Assembly: GCF_014873485.1 (NCBI RefSeq)
Contig: NZ_JADBDT010000001.1
Span: 558,001-622,000, forward strand
From: Sphingopyxis sp. OAS728
GTDB taxonomy: Bacteria > Pseudomonadota > Alphaproteobacteria > Sphingomonadales > Sphingomonadaceae
DNA: 64,000 nucleotides
Direction: 5' to 3'
The position numbers and the translations under genes were made by a program. The notes under the pieces are model-generated. The model did not search any database. It saw nothing but the letters and a program-made list of their open reading frames with translations, and was not told the origin of the DNA. Shown one piece after another: positions 1-8,657 of this stretch; the stretch's first letter is position 1; each line of letters begins with the position of its first letter.

Positions 1-689
1 CCGCAAAGGCCGAAATGCGTGGGCTTGACTATATCGACGCGACTTGCCCGCTGGTGTCGAAAGTGCATCGTCAGGCCGAGCGCGTATATGACGCCGGACG
101 GCATATCGTCTTCGTCGGCCACGCCGGCCACCCGGAAGTCGTCGGCACATTGGGTCAGCTGCCCGAAGGCGCGATGACTTTGGTCGAATCGGTCGACGAT
201 GTGGCGGCGCTGTCGCCTGCGGACCCTGAAATGCTGTCCTTCCTGACCCAGACGACGCTGTCGGTCGACGATACACGCGATATCATCGCGGCGCTCCAGC
301 ACCGCTTCCCCGCGATCACCGGCCCGCGGGGCGAGGACATCTGTTACGCGACGTCGAACCGTCAGGATGCAGTAAAGGCGATCGCCGGACAATGCGATCG
401 CATGATCGTTATCGGCGCGCCCAACAGTTCGAACAGCCTGCGCCTCGTCGAAGTCGCCGAACGGCTGGGCACACCCGCGCATCTCGTCCAGCGCGGCACC
501 GACATCGACCCGACCTGGCTGACGGATATCGGCACGCTCGGCATCACTGCCGGCGCAAGCGCGCCCGAGAAGTTGGTCCGCGAAGTGATCGACGCCGTCG
601 CATCTGTCCGCCCCATCGTCGAGGACGTCGTCGTCACGGCCGAAGAGAATATGGTGTTCAAGCTGCCGCGCGGGCTCGAACCCGCCTGA
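1..689 (+). CDS. ispH: 4-hydroxy-3-methylbut-2-enyl diphosphate reductase, 5' end missing
   Basis: The open frame enters from the left edge (first full codon at base 3) and keeps about 228 C-terminal residues of a family usually near 310. IspH is the last enzyme of the non-mevalonate isoprenoid pathway and reduces HMBPP to IPP and DMAPP with a [4Fe-4S] cluster. Two of its three cluster cysteines are visible, in [11 protein letters not shown] near the start and [13 protein letters not shown] in the middle; the first would lie upstream of the window. The [11 protein letters not shown] and [10 protein letters not shown] blocks are also typical. The stop TGA overlaps the ATG of thrB by one base, so the genes are translationally coupled. 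Confidence 0.96.
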   Translation, partial: AKAEMRGLDYIDATCPLVSKVHRQAERVYDAGRHIVFVGHAGHPEVVGTLGQLPEGAMTLVESVDDVAALSPADPEMLSFLTQTTLSVDDTRDIIAALQHRFPAITGPRGEDICYATSNRQDAVKAIAGQCDRMIVIGAPNSSNSLRLVEVAERLGTPAHLVQRGTDIDPTWLTDIGTLGITAGASAPEKLVREVIDAVASVRPIVEDVVVTAEENMVFKLPRGLEPA

Positions 690-1651
690 TGGCCGTCTAT
701 ACGCACGTCGAGCCCGACGACCTTGCCGCCCTCGTCGCCCGATATGACATCGGCACCGTGGTGTCGTGCAAGGGGATTGCCGAGGGCGTCGAGAACAGCA
801 ATTTCCTGCTCGAAACGACGGGCGGTCGTTTCATCCTAACGCTTTACGAAAAACGGGTCAGCGAAGGCGACCTGCCTTTCTTCGTCGACCTGCTGAACCA
901 TCTCGCCAGCCAGAACTGCCCCGTCCCGGCAATGATCCGGGACCGGAATGGCATTGCGATCCAGCAGATTTCGGGCCGCGCTGCGTGCGTGATCCAGTTC
1001 CTGCCCGGCATCTCGCTCACCCAGCCGACACCGCCACAATGCGAAGCCGCCGGCGCCGCGCTCGGCGCGATGCACCGTGCGCTCGAAGACTATGCCGGCG
1101 CGCGCGCGAACAGCATGGGTCACGATCATTGGCGCGGTGTTGCCGCGGCGACCGGCAATCTCGATGTCGTGTTGCCGGGGCTTCAATCGATCGTCGACGA
1201 CGAACTGGCGTATCTCGACGCGCATTGGCCCACCGATTTGCCCGCGCATGTCATCCACGCCGATCTGTTTCCCGACAATGTGTTGATGCTCGGCGACCGG
1301 GTCACCGGCCTCATCGACTTCTATTTCGCCGCGAGCGACTTTCGCGCCTATGATCTCGTGATCACGCACGCGTCCTGGGCCTTTTCGGCCGACGGCAAGC
1401 ATTGCGATCCCGCACGCGCCCAGGCTTTGATGCGCGGCTATGCTCGCGAAATTACGCTGTCGGACGCCGAAGTCGCCGCGCTGCCGCTACTCGCGCGCGG
1501 CGCATCGCTGCGCTTCCTGCTTACCCGCGCCCACGATTGGGTGCACACCCCCGCCGACGCGCTCGTCACCCGCAAGGACCCGTCACCGTTCCTCGCCCGT
1601 CTGCAACGTTATAGCGCCGCCGACGCTGCCAGCCTGTTTGCTGTCGGATGA
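689..1651 (+). CDS. thrB: Homoserine kinase type II (ThrB, APH-fold)
   Basis: This 320-residue protein should phosphorylate homoserine for threonine synthesis in the cytosol. It has the aminoglycoside-phosphotransferase fold: the catalytic HADLFPDN block at residues 190-197 (D192 the likely base, N197 a metal ligand) and the second metal-binding Asp in GLIDFYF near residue 210. The N-terminal [11 protein letters not shown] stretch is typical of the type II ThrB used by alphaproteobacteria and pseudomonads. A longer frame runs upstream inside ispH, but the ATG at 689 overlaps the ispH stop and gives the usual family length. The 3' end overlaps rnhA by four bases (ATGA). Confidence 0.95.
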   Translation: MAVYTHVEPDDLAALVARYDIGTVVSCKGIAEGVENSNFLLETTGGRFILTLYEKRVSEGDLPFFVDLLNHLASQNCPVPAMIRDRNGIAIQQISGRAACVIQFLPGISLTQPTPPQCEAAGAALGAMHRALEDYAGARANSMGHDHWRGVAAATGNLDVVLPGLQSIVDDELAYLDAHWPTDLPAHVIHADLFPDNVLMLGDRVTGLIDFYFAASDFRAYDLVITHASWAFSADGKHCDPARAQALMRGYAREITLSDAEVAALPLLARGASLRFLLTRAHDWVHTPADALVTRKDPSPFLARLQRYSAADAASLFAVG

Positions 1652-2121
1652 GCGAAAGCACCGGCAAGACCGTGATTGTCGCCACCGACGGCGCCTGCAA
1701 GGGCAACCCCGGCCCCGGCGGCTGGGGCGCCGTGCTCCGCTGGGGTGATGTCGTAAAGACATTGTCGGGGGGCGAACCCGACACGACGAACAACCGCATG
1801 GAGCTGATGGCCGCGATCGAGGCGCTCGCTGCGCTCAAGCGCAGCTGCAACGTCGAACTGTCGACCGACAGCGTCTATGTCCGCGACGGGATCACCAAAT
1901 GGATTTTCGGCTGGCAGAAGAATGGCTGGAAAACCGCAGCCAAAAAGCCGGTCGCCAACGCCGACCTGTGGCAGCGCCTGGTCAAGGAAAATGCGCGGCA
2001 CAAGGTCGAGTGGATCTGGGTCAAGGGCCACGCCGGCCACGGTGACAATGAACTGGCCGATACGCTGGCCAGCGACGCCGCCCTCGAAGTGGCGCGGGCG
2101 CGCAAGGCACCCGCGCGCTAA
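1648..2121 (+). CDS. rnhA: Ribonuclease HI
   Basis: This 157-residue enzyme cuts the RNA strand of RNA:DNA hybrids, for example R-loops and primer remnants. The four acidic metal-binding residues are all present: D14 ([13 protein letters not shown]), E52 (NNRMELMA), D74 (STDSVYV) and D138 (GDNELAD). The basic tryptophan-rich handle ([11 protein letters not shown]) and the GHAGHGDNE loop also fit. Length is normal for the family. The start codon overlaps the thrB stop, so ispH, thrB and rnhA form one coupled run; the functional link among them is not obvious, but the order is common in alphaproteobacteria. Confidence 0.97.
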   Translation: MSESTGKTVIVATDGACKGNPGPGGWGAVLRWGDVVKTLSGGEPDTTNNRMELMAAIEALAALKRSCNVELSTDSVYVRDGITKWIFGWQKNGWKTAAKKPVANADLWQRLVKENARHKVEWIWVKGHAGHGDNELADTLASDAALEVARARKAPAR

Positions 2122-2123
2122 TT

Positions 2124-2300
2124 TCATTCGGTTTCGCGGATTTCGGCGCCCGGGCCGTTCTTCAGGATCGACTCGATGGCATTTTTCGCGGAGGCCTTGC
2201 TGCTATAACCCTCGGTCCAGAAGATGGGTTCGCTATTATATTTGAAATAGGCGACAAATTCGCCGGCCTTGTTCTTCTTGATCTCGAAATAATGGGCCAT
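2124..2300 (-). CDS. YegP/DUF1508-family small protein
   Basis: This 58-residue protein carries one YegP repeat: FEIKKNKAGEFVAYFKYNSE followed by a TEGYSSKASAKNAIESI block. In E. coli YegP this unit occurs twice; one-copy versions are common in proteobacteria. The cellular role of the family is not settled. The second of two in-frame ATGs was chosen because a GGAGG Shine-Dalgarno ends five bases before it, and that GGAGG lies within the codons that would follow the first ATG. It is convergent with rnhA, with only two bases between the stops. Confidence 0.8.
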   Translation of the reverse strand: MAHYFEIKKNKAGEFVAYFKYNSEPIFWTEGYSSKASAKNAIESILKNGPGAEIRETE

Positions 2301-2389
2301 GCCATCCTCCACGGGTCGGGCCGTGCCGGGGGTGGCAGGGCCAAACCCATGTTAATCCAGTCGTTTCGCCGTGCAAGCGATCAGATGGA

Positions 2390-3520
2390 TCAGGCGAAGC
2401 GCGATGGCGCAAAGGGTGCGGGATCGACGCGCCCGATGGCGCCCTCTGGCAAGGGAGCACCGAGCAGCGCCGCGAGCAGTCCGGCGATCGCCGGCGAAGT
2501 CTGAATCCCGAAGCCCCCCTGCCCCGCGCACCAGATGAAAGAGGGCTCGTGCGGGTCGGCGCCAAAAACGGGCATGCGGTCGAGCGCGAAGCTGCGCAGT
2601 CCCGCCCATTTGCGCTCGACCGCCACGACCGGCCAGTCGACGACCGACTGTAACCGGTCGATCGCAAGCGCGACATCCAGCTCCTCGGGTGCCGCGTCAT
2701 GGGGCACCGTCGGGGTCTCGTCATGCGGCGTCAGCCAGATGCGCGCCTCGCTCTGACCCTTGAAATAAAATTCGCCGCCGACGTGGACGACGAGCGGCAG
2801 GTCGGCAGGCACCGGCACGCCCAGCCGGACCTGCATCACCGTGCGGCGATACGGCTGGATGCCGACCGGCTTGATCCCGCATGCGCCCGCGACCTCGTCA
2901 GCCCATGCCCCGGCGGCATTGACGATCAATGCAGTGCGGATCCGTGCGTCGCCCGTTTCGACATCCCAGCCCTCGCTGACCCGCCGCGCCCGTCGCAAGC
3001 GCGCGCGCGTGACCAATGTCGCACCCGCGCGCTTTGCGGCGCGAAGATAGGCCGCATGCAAGCCGCCGACGTCGATGTCGCGGCACGCCGCTTCATAGGC
3101 GGCCTCGCGCCATTCGTCGCGAAGGCCGGGAACCATATCGGCCACCGGCGCGCCCGCCATCCGGACGATGTCGACGCCTTGGGCCGAAAATTCGGCGGTA
3201 AAGGCGTCGACCGCCGCCGCCTCAGACCGCTGCCCCACCGTCAATGCACCGCGCGGCGACAGGAAGCCATGAGCCGAAAATTCGGGGGCCGGGTTGTTCA
3301 ATGTCTCCAGTGATGCGCGTGTCAGGGGCTGAACCCCCGCCCCGCCATAGCTTTCGTGCCAGAACGCCGCCGACCGACCGGTCGCGTGATAGCCGGGTGC
3401 ATCCTCGCCTTCGATCAGCATGACGCGGCGCCACGGCGCGAGGGCGGCGGCAAGGCTTGCCCCGGCGATCCCCGCGCCGACAATCAGCACGTCGGTGGCA
3501 GAAGGCGGCGCGGCGGTCAT
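2390..3520 (-). CDS. FAD-dependent amine dehydrogenase, D-arginine dehydrogenase (DauA)-like
   Basis: This 376-residue DAO-family flavoprotein has the Rossmann motif VGAGIAGAS near residue 12. Much of its length matches what is recalled of Pseudomonas DauA: PGYHATGRSAAFWHESYG near the FAD, NAAGAWADEVA in the middle, RKWAGLRSFALDRMPV, and the C-terminal GQGGFGIQTSPA. DauA oxidises D-amino acids, preferring basic ones, to keto acids and passes electrons onward. Substrate here is inferred only. The start is uncertain: another in-frame ATG lies four codons upstream at 3532, and neither has a strong ribosome-binding site. It is divergent from the pilus cluster, with no visible functional link. Confidence 0.82.
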   Translation of the reverse strand: MTAAPPSATDVLIVGAGIAGASLAAALAPWRRVMLIEGEDAPGYHATGRSAAFWHESYGGAGVQPLTRASLETLNNPAPEFSAHGFLSPRGALTVGQRSEAAAVDAFTAEFSAQGVDIVRMAGAPVADMVPGLRDEWREAAYEAACRDIDVGGLHAAYLRAAKRAGATLVTRARLRRARRVSEGWDVETGDARIRTALIVNAAGAWADEVAGACGIKPVGIQPYRRTVMQVRLGVPVPADLPLVVHVGGEFYFKGQSEARIWLTPHDETPTVPHDAAPEELDVALAIDRLQSVVDWPVVAVERKWAGLRSFALDRMPVFGADPHEPSFIWCAGQGGFGIQTSPAIAGLLAALLGAPLPEGAIGRVDPAPFAPSRFA

Positions 3521-3616
3521 GCACTGCCGCATATCGGCTGGCCCACGGAATGCAAGCCGGGCGTTCGGCGCAGCATGGTTACGCTTTGGTAAGCCATATT
3601 GCGTAGGAGAAAACCG

Positions 3617-4099
3617 ATGGAAGGCAGCATGATCACGCTTGGCTTGATGGCCGTTCTCGGCGCGCTGATGATTGCTGCAGCAATCAGCGACCTGAAGTCG
3701 CGTACCATTTCCAACGAACTCAACGCCGCCATGGCGCTGCTTGCCATCCCCTTCTGGGTCGCGACCGGCCTTGCGCTCTGGCCCGACGTTCCGGTCCAGT
3801 TCGGCGCCGCCTTTGGCGTCTTCCTGATCTTCGCCGGACTGTTCGCAGTCGGCGGGATGGGCGGCGGCGACGTAAAGATGATCGGCGCGGTGATGCTCTG
3901 GATCCCCGTACCCCTGTTTCTGCCCATGCTCACGATCATGGCCATCGCCGGCGGCATCCTGTCGGCCCTGATGCTTATCTATATGAAATTGCGCCCTTCG
4001 GACAAACCGGTCGAGGTTCCCTATGCGGTAGCCATCGCCGCAGCGGGCCTTTGGGCGCTTCACCAACAATATCTTAACCAGTTTCAGGTTATCGGATGA
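3617..4099 (+). CDS. cpaA: Tad-type prepilin peptidase CpaA
   Basis: This 160-residue polytopic membrane aspartyl protease cleaves Flp prepilin leaders. The two catalytic aspartates are D25 (AISDLKSRTISN) and D85 in the GGGDVKM motif. Length and hydrophobic pattern fit CpaA/TadV, which lacks the N-methylation domain of PilD. AGGAG at 3605-3609 stands seven bases before the chosen ATG; a TTG-started extension to 3599 would contain that site. It is the first gene of the seven-gene pilus run. No flp pilin gene, its expected substrate, precedes it. Confidence 0.93.
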   Translation: MEGSMITLGLMAVLGALMIAAAISDLKSRTISNELNAAMALLAIPFWVATGLALWPDVPVQFGAAFGVFLIFAGLFAVGGMGGGDVKMIGAVMLWIPVPLFLPMLTIMAIAGGILSALMLIYMKLRPSDKPVEVPYAVAIAAAGLWALHQQYLNQFQVIG

Positions 4100-4153
4100 C
4101 CTGAGGGAAAAGCACGACCGTCTCTGGTGGGTGCAGGAGGGCGACAAATCGTC

Positions 4154-5197
4154 ATGGATACGCGAAAGATTATGCTGATCGTCGGCGCGCTGGTGATTGC
4201 CATCGGCGCAGCGTTCGGGGTCAACCAGATGATGCGCGGCGCTGCCGCTCCGCAGGCGCGTGCCGCCGCGGCACCGGACATCACCGGCCCGACGATCCTT
4301 GTGGCAACGCGGCAGCTGCCCGTCGGCACGATTGTCGGTCCGGACAGCTTCCGTTTTCAGCCCTGGCCGAAGGAACTGGTCGAAAAGGCCTATTTCCTGA
4401 AGGACAAGACCGACGTGAACACGTTGGTCGGCACCGTCGTGCGCTATCCGATCACCGCGGGCCAGCCGTTGACGCAAGGCGCGCTGGTCCATCCCGACGA
4501 TCGCGGCTTCCTTGCTGCGGCGCTTGGCCCGGGCATGCGTGCCGTCACGGTCAAGGTCAGCCAGGAACAGGGTGTCGCCGGTTTCGTCTTTCCGGGCGAC
4601 CGCGTCGACGTGGTGCTGACCCAGACCATTTCGGTCGAAGAAGGCAGCAGCTTTCCCGACAAGCAGATCGTGACCGCCGAAACGATCATCCGCAACGTCC
4701 GCATTCTGGCGACCGACCAGCGCTATGATGCCGAGGATGAAACCGGGAAGACCCCGGTTCGCACGTTCGGTTCGGTAACGCTCGAAGCCACGCCCGAAAT
4801 CGCCGAGAAGATTGCTGTCGCGCAGGACATGGGCAAATTGTCGCTCGCCCTGCGTCCGCTGGCCGAAAGCGCGGGTGAACTCGATGCGGCGATCGCATCG
4901 GGCGACGTCAATGTGCCGGCCAAGGGCGGCTCCGCAGCAGAAAAGCGGATGCTGGCCGAAGTCGCTGCGCGCCCTGTCGCCAGCCGCTCTTCGGTGACCA
5001 CGGGCGGCGACGTGTCGCGCTTCTGGATCCCGGTGCGCGGCCGCGTGTCGGCCCCGCCGCGGGCGCCGCAAGGTGGAATGGGTGGGATGAATGACGGCGG
5101 CTCCACGCCGTCCGTGGGGGGACGCTCCGTCTCCGGTCCGGTCGTGCGCGTGACCCGCGGCGACAAGATGACCGAAGTTCCGGTTGGGGGTAAGTAA
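4154..5197 (+). CDS. cpaB: Flp pilus assembly protein CpaB (RcpC)
   Basis: This 347-residue periplasmic protein has an N-terminal membrane anchor (residues 5-25, IMLIVGALVIAIGAAFGV) and then a SAF domain (ATRQLPVGTIVGPDSF), the fold shared with CpaB/RcpC and FlgA. The C-terminal third is a low-complexity Gly/Ser/Pro tail, common in the family. CpaB works with the secretin CpaC in the outer-membrane channel of the Tad system. The ATG at 4154 was preferred over an upstream GTG at 4127 because it puts the anchor at the N-terminus; AGGAGG lies somewhat far upstream (4135-4140). The gene ends one base before cpaC. Confidence 0.93.
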   Translation: MDTRKIMLIVGALVIAIGAAFGVNQMMRGAAAPQARAAAAPDITGPTILVATRQLPVGTIVGPDSFRFQPWPKELVEKAYFLKDKTDVNTLVGTVVRYPITAGQPLTQGALVHPDDRGFLAAALGPGMRAVTVKVSQEQGVAGFVFPGDRVDVVLTQTISVEEGSSFPDKQIVTAETIIRNVRILATDQRYDAEDETGKTPVRTFGSVTLEATPEIAEKIAVAQDMGKLSLALRPLAESAGELDAAIASGDVNVPAKGGSAAEKRMLAEVAARPVASRSSVTTGGDVSRFWIPVRGRVSAPPRAPQGGMGGMNDGGSTPSVGGRSVSGPVVRVTRGDKMTEVPVGGK

Positions 5198-5198
5198 G

Positions 5199-6665
5199 AT
5201 GAACAGCACAGCCAAACTCAAAGCGATGGCTCTGGCCCGCACCCTGGCCATCGGCCTCGTGGCCGCCACGCTGGTCGCGGCGCCTTCGCAGCCCGCTATC
5301 GCCCAGGCCGTCCAGAACGCCAGCAGCAGCATCGAGCTTTCGGTGGGCCGCGGCCGCCTGGTCAGCCTTCCCGCCTCTATGTCCGACGTCTTCGTTGCTG
5401 ACGACGCCGTCGCCGACGTCCAGGTGCGGTCGAACCGCCAACTCTATCTCTTTGGCAAAAAGCCGGGTGAAACCAGCATCTACGCCACCGACGCCAATGG
5501 CCGGGTCGTCTTTTCGACCGTCGCCCGCGTCGGCAACAATATCGAGACGATCGACCAGATGCTGTCGTTGGCCATGCCCGAGGCGAGCATTTCGGCCAAC
5601 CCGATGAACGGCTTTGTGCTGCTCACCGGAACGGTCCAGTCGCCCGACGATGCGGCCGAAGCCGAACGGCTGGTGCAGGCGTTCGTCGGCGAGCAGACGA
5701 AGGTCTTGTCGCGACTGCGCACGGCGACGCCGCTGCAGGTCAACCTGCAGGTTCGCATCGCCGAAGTGAACCGCTCACTGGTCAAGGAAATCAGCGGCAA
5801 CCTGCTGACGCAGGACCGTACGGGCGGCTTCCTCAGCGGGATTTTCCGCGGGCGCCAGGCCGGGACGATCACCACCAATCCGGATGGTAGCACGTCCTAT
5901 ACATTTAATACGATTGCGGGAACGAACACCCTAGCCGGCGCAGGCCGTCTGTTCGGTCTCGATCTGATCGCCTCCCTCGACGTGGGCGAACGGTCGGGCA
6001 TGGTGGCCACGCTGGCGCAGCCCAACTTGACCGCCATTTCGGGTGAGACCGCGGACTTCCTGGCCGGCGGTGAATTCCCGGTCCCGATCCCGGGCAACTT
6101 CGCCGGGACGACAATCGAATACCGCAAATATGGCGTCAGCCTGGCCTATACGCCGACGGTCCTGTCGAATGGCCGGATCAGCTTGCGCGTGCGGCCCGAA
6201 GTATCGGAACTGTCGACTGAAGGCGCGATCGAGCTTCAGGGCTTCCAGGTTCCCGCACTGACGGTTCGGCGCGCCGAGACGACGGTCGAACTCGGCTCGG
6301 GCGAAAGTTTCATGATCGCAGGGCTGATGAACAATCGTTCGATCGGCGCGATCGACAAGATCCCCGGTCTCGGCGACGTGCCCGTGCTCGGCCTGCTGTT
6401 CAAATCGGACAGCTTCCGCCGCGGCGAGACCGAACTGGTCATCGTCGTGACCCCTTATCTGGTTCAGCCGGTATCGGCGAACGAGATCAAGCTCCCGACC
6501 GACGGCTATAAGGACGCGGACGATCTTCAGCGGTTGCTTCTCAACCAGACGAGCAACGGCGTGACCGGCGGCGACCGCCCCAAACCGCGGCTTGAGACGA
6601 ATGTCGGCGACGCCGACCGCCCGCGGGGCAACGGCGACGCCTCGCCCGGCTTCAGCATCAAGTGA
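5199..6665 (+). CDS. cpaC: Tad pilus secretin CpaC (RcpA)
   Basis: This 488-residue outer-membrane secretin has a signal peptide ending near AIAQA, a pilus/BON-type N-domain (LTGTVQSPDDAAEAERLV) and the C-terminal secretin domain with GGEFPVPIPG, the VRPEVSELS strand and GLLFKSDSFRRGETELVIVVTPYLV, the signature end of type II/IV secretins. It should form the gated pore through which the Flp pilus leaves the cell. Its ATG follows the cpaB stop directly and uses the purine-rich end of cpaB as ribosome-binding site. The Asn/Arg/Gly-rich tail after the secretin core is a normal variable extension. Confidence 0.95.
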   Translation: MNSTAKLKAMALARTLAIGLVAATLVAAPSQPAIAQAVQNASSSIELSVGRGRLVSLPASMSDVFVADDAVADVQVRSNRQLYLFGKKPGETSIYATDANGRVVFSTVARVGNNIETIDQMLSLAMPEASISANPMNGFVLLTGTVQSPDDAAEAERLVQAFVGEQTKVLSRLRTATPLQVNLQVRIAEVNRSLVKEISGNLLTQDRTGGFLSGIFRGRQAGTITTNPDGSTSYTFNTIAGTNTLAGAGRLFGLDLIASLDVGERSGMVATLAQPNLTAISGETADFLAGGEFPVPIPGNFAGTTIEYRKYGVSLAYTPTVLSNGRISLRVRPEVSELSTEGAIELQGFQVPALTVRRAETTVELGSGESFMIAGLMNNRSIGAIDKIPGLGDVPVLGLLFKSDSFRRGETELVIVVTPYLVQPVSANEIKLPTDGYKDADDLQRLLLNQTSNGVTGGDRPKPRLETNVGDADRPRGNGDASPGFSIK

Positions 6666-6690
6666 CGCGCTGGATTTCAGGAGCAAAGTG

Positions 6691-7329
6691 ATGAAGAAAA
6701 TCGCAACTTGGACAATCCTGGCCCTGGCCACGTCGCTCGCCGGCTGTACCGGTGCCGCGTACAGCAACCACAGCCTGGAATCGGTGCACCAGCCCGTCGT
6801 GCGCAACGCCATCTATCAATTCGATGTGGCAGCGACGAATGGCGAGCTGCCGCCCAGCGAACAGGGGCGCCTGCAAGGCTGGCTCGACGCAATGGGCGTC
6901 CGCTACGGTGATCGCGTCGCGATCGAGGACACCTCGGTCTATGGCGCCAGTTCGGCGCAGGCGACCGTTCGTTCGATGGTCGAACGCCGTGGCCTGCTGC
7001 TCAGCACCGATGTTCCGGTCACGACGGGCGCGGTTCCCGAAGGTCATGTGCGCGTCATCGTGACGCGCGCGTCGGCCTCGGTGCCTGGCTGTCCGAACTG
7101 GGATAGCAAGTTTGCGAACAATCCGACCAATGCGACGTCCGCGAACTATGGCTGCGCGACGAACGGCAACCTTGCCGCGATGATCGCCGACCCGAACGAC
7201 CTTATCAAGGGCGCCAGCAACACGCGCAGCGATCCGACAGCCGCGACCCGAGCGATCCAGACCTATCGCACGAAACCCCAGACCGGTGCCGGCGAATTGA
7301 CCAAAACACCCACCAGCGGAGGCAACTAA
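6691..7329 (+). CDS. cpaD: Tad pilus lipoprotein CpaD
   Basis: This 212-residue protein has a lipoprotein signal peptide with lipobox LAGC (mature Cys near residue 19) and the conserved CpaD C-terminus: FANNPTNATSANYGCATNGN followed by MIADPNDLIKG. CpaD lipoproteins sit at the outer membrane and support the CpaC secretin. An AGGAG element lies about seven bases upstream of the ATG. The last base of its stop is the first base of the cpaE start, so the two are translationally coupled. Confidence 0.92.
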   Translation: MKKIATWTILALATSLAGCTGAAYSNHSLESVHQPVVRNAIYQFDVAATNGELPPSEQGRLQGWLDAMGVRYGDRVAIEDTSVYGASSAQATVRSMVERRGLLLSTDVPVTTGAVPEGHVRVIVTRASASVPGCPNWDSKFANNPTNATSANYGCATNGNLAAMIADPNDLIKGASNTRSDPTAATRAIQTYRTKPQTGAGELTKTPTSGGN

Positions 7330-8600
7330 TGAACGCTCCTTTCAAATCGTCAGGACTGCGTGACCCCTTCAATGCCTTCGTCTGCGACGACGATACGCTG
7401 GAGCTGATCCGCGCTGCGGCCAACGACATGGGCTGGCCGATCGAAAAATGTAACAAGGGTGGCCTGCGCAATGCAGTGCAGTCGCTGTCGGTTTCCGCCA
7501 GCCCGAACATCCTGTTCGTCGACATGTCGGAATCGGGCGATCCGATCAACGACATCAACGCTCTCGCCGAAGTTTGCGAACCCGGAACGGTCGTAATTGC
7601 TGCCGGCCAGGTGAACGACGTTCGCCTGTACCGCGACCTTTTGTCCAGCGGCATTCAGGACTATCTGCTGAAACCGCTGTCGCTCGAACAGGTCCGCGAA
7701 TCGCTCACCATGGCGCAGGCCATGCTGTCGGCGCCGAAACATGCCGATATGCACGACGACAAGCCGCACCATATGATGGGCGTTGTCGGCGTGCGCGGCG
7801 GGGTGGGAGCGTCGTTGGTCGCGACATCGCTCGCTTGGGCGATCAGCGAACAGGCGGGGCGCCAGACCGCGTTGCTCGATCTCGACGTCCATTTCGGAAC
7901 CGGCGCTCTGACGCTGGATCTCGAACCGGGGCGCGGCCTGATCGACGCGATCGACAACCCCAGCCGCATCGACGGGCTGTTTATCGAACGCGCCATGGTG
8001 CGCGCGTCTGACAAGCTCAGCCTGCTGTCGGCGGAAGCGCCGATCCATCAGCCGGTAATGACCGACGGTTCGGCCTTTTTCCAGCTGGAAGAGGAGCTCC
8101 GCACCGCCTTCGAGATGACAATCGTCGACATACCGCGGCAAGTGCTGATCCCCTTCCCGCACCTGGTGTCGGAAGCCGGGACGATCCTGCTCGTCAGCGA
8201 CGTCACGCTCGCCGCGGCGCGCGACACGATCCGCCTCCTGTCCTGGTTCAAGCAGAATGTCCCCGGCGCACGCGTGCTGCTCGTCGCGAACAAGTATCAG
8301 ACGGCGGTGGGCGAATTGTCGCGCAAGGAGTTCGAATCATCGATCGAACGCCAGATCGACATCGTCATTCCGTTCGATCCGAAACTGGTCACCCAGTCTG
8401 CAAAGCTCGGCAAATCCTACGCCGAAACCTGCAAGGGCACGAAGTCGGCGCAGGTGTGGACCAATCTGATGCGGCTGATCCTCGACGGCGCCGATGTCGA
8501 AGCCGAGGAAGCGCAGATTGCCGCGGCAAAGAGCAAATCGGGCGGTTCGCTGCTCGGCAAGCTCGGCCTGACCAAAAAGGGCGTGAAACAGGCGGCATGA
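7329..8600 (+). CDS. cpaE: Pilus assembly ATPase-like protein CpaE (TadZ)
   Basis: This 423-residue protein has an atypical receiver-like N-domain (residues 15-135, with VCDDDTLELI and LLKPLSLEQVRE) and a MinD/ParA-like domain starting near residue 152. The P-loop reads RGGVGAS (156-162), so the usual signature lysine positions are substituted, as often in TadZ/CpaE. The switch blocks LLDLDVHFG and VDIPRQVLIP follow. CpaE/TadZ localises the Tad machinery at the pole. It is usually followed by cpaF, but here tadB comes next after 57 bases. Confidence 0.92.
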   Translation: MNAPFKSSGLRDPFNAFVCDDDTLELIRAAANDMGWPIEKCNKGGLRNAVQSLSVSASPNILFVDMSESGDPINDINALAEVCEPGTVVIAAGQVNDVRLYRDLLSSGIQDYLLKPLSLEQVRESLTMAQAMLSAPKHADMHDDKPHHMMGVVGVRGGVGASLVATSLAWAISEQAGRQTALLDLDVHFGTGALTLDLEPGRGLIDAIDNPSRIDGLFIERAMVRASDKLSLLSAEAPIHQPVMTDGSAFFQLEEELRTAFEMTIVDIPRQVLIPFPHLVSEAGTILLVSDVTLAAARDTIRLLSWFKQNVPGARVLLVANKYQTAVGELSRKEFESSIERQIDIVIPFDPKLVTQSAKLGKSYAETCKGTKSAQVWTNLMRLILDGADVEAEEAQIAAAKSKSGGSLLGKLGLTKKGVKQAA

Positions 8601-8623
8601 CGACCCGTCTGACGGGCCGTCAT
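8597..8623 (+). other. Imperfect hairpin at the cpaE/tadB junction
   Basis: A 13-base arm at 8597-8609 pairs with 8611-8623, with one A-C mismatch; the tightest loop would open one or two extra pairs. It begins on the last codons of cpaE and fills half of the 57-base gap where cpaF is normally found. There is no T-tract, so it is more likely an RNA processing or stability element, or a deletion scar, than a terminator. Confidence 0.5.
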
Positions 8624-8657
8624 CCCCTCCAGCGATAGAAGCGGACATCAGCTGACC

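Noticed and set aside
3521..5332. A 980-codon open frame on the minus strand across the oxidoreductase, cpaA and cpaB
   Set aside because: Only the distal part (2390-3520) has family motifs. The remainder lies antisense to cpaA/cpaB, is rich in His/Arg/Asp as GC-rich shadow frames are, and the sense genes are well supported.
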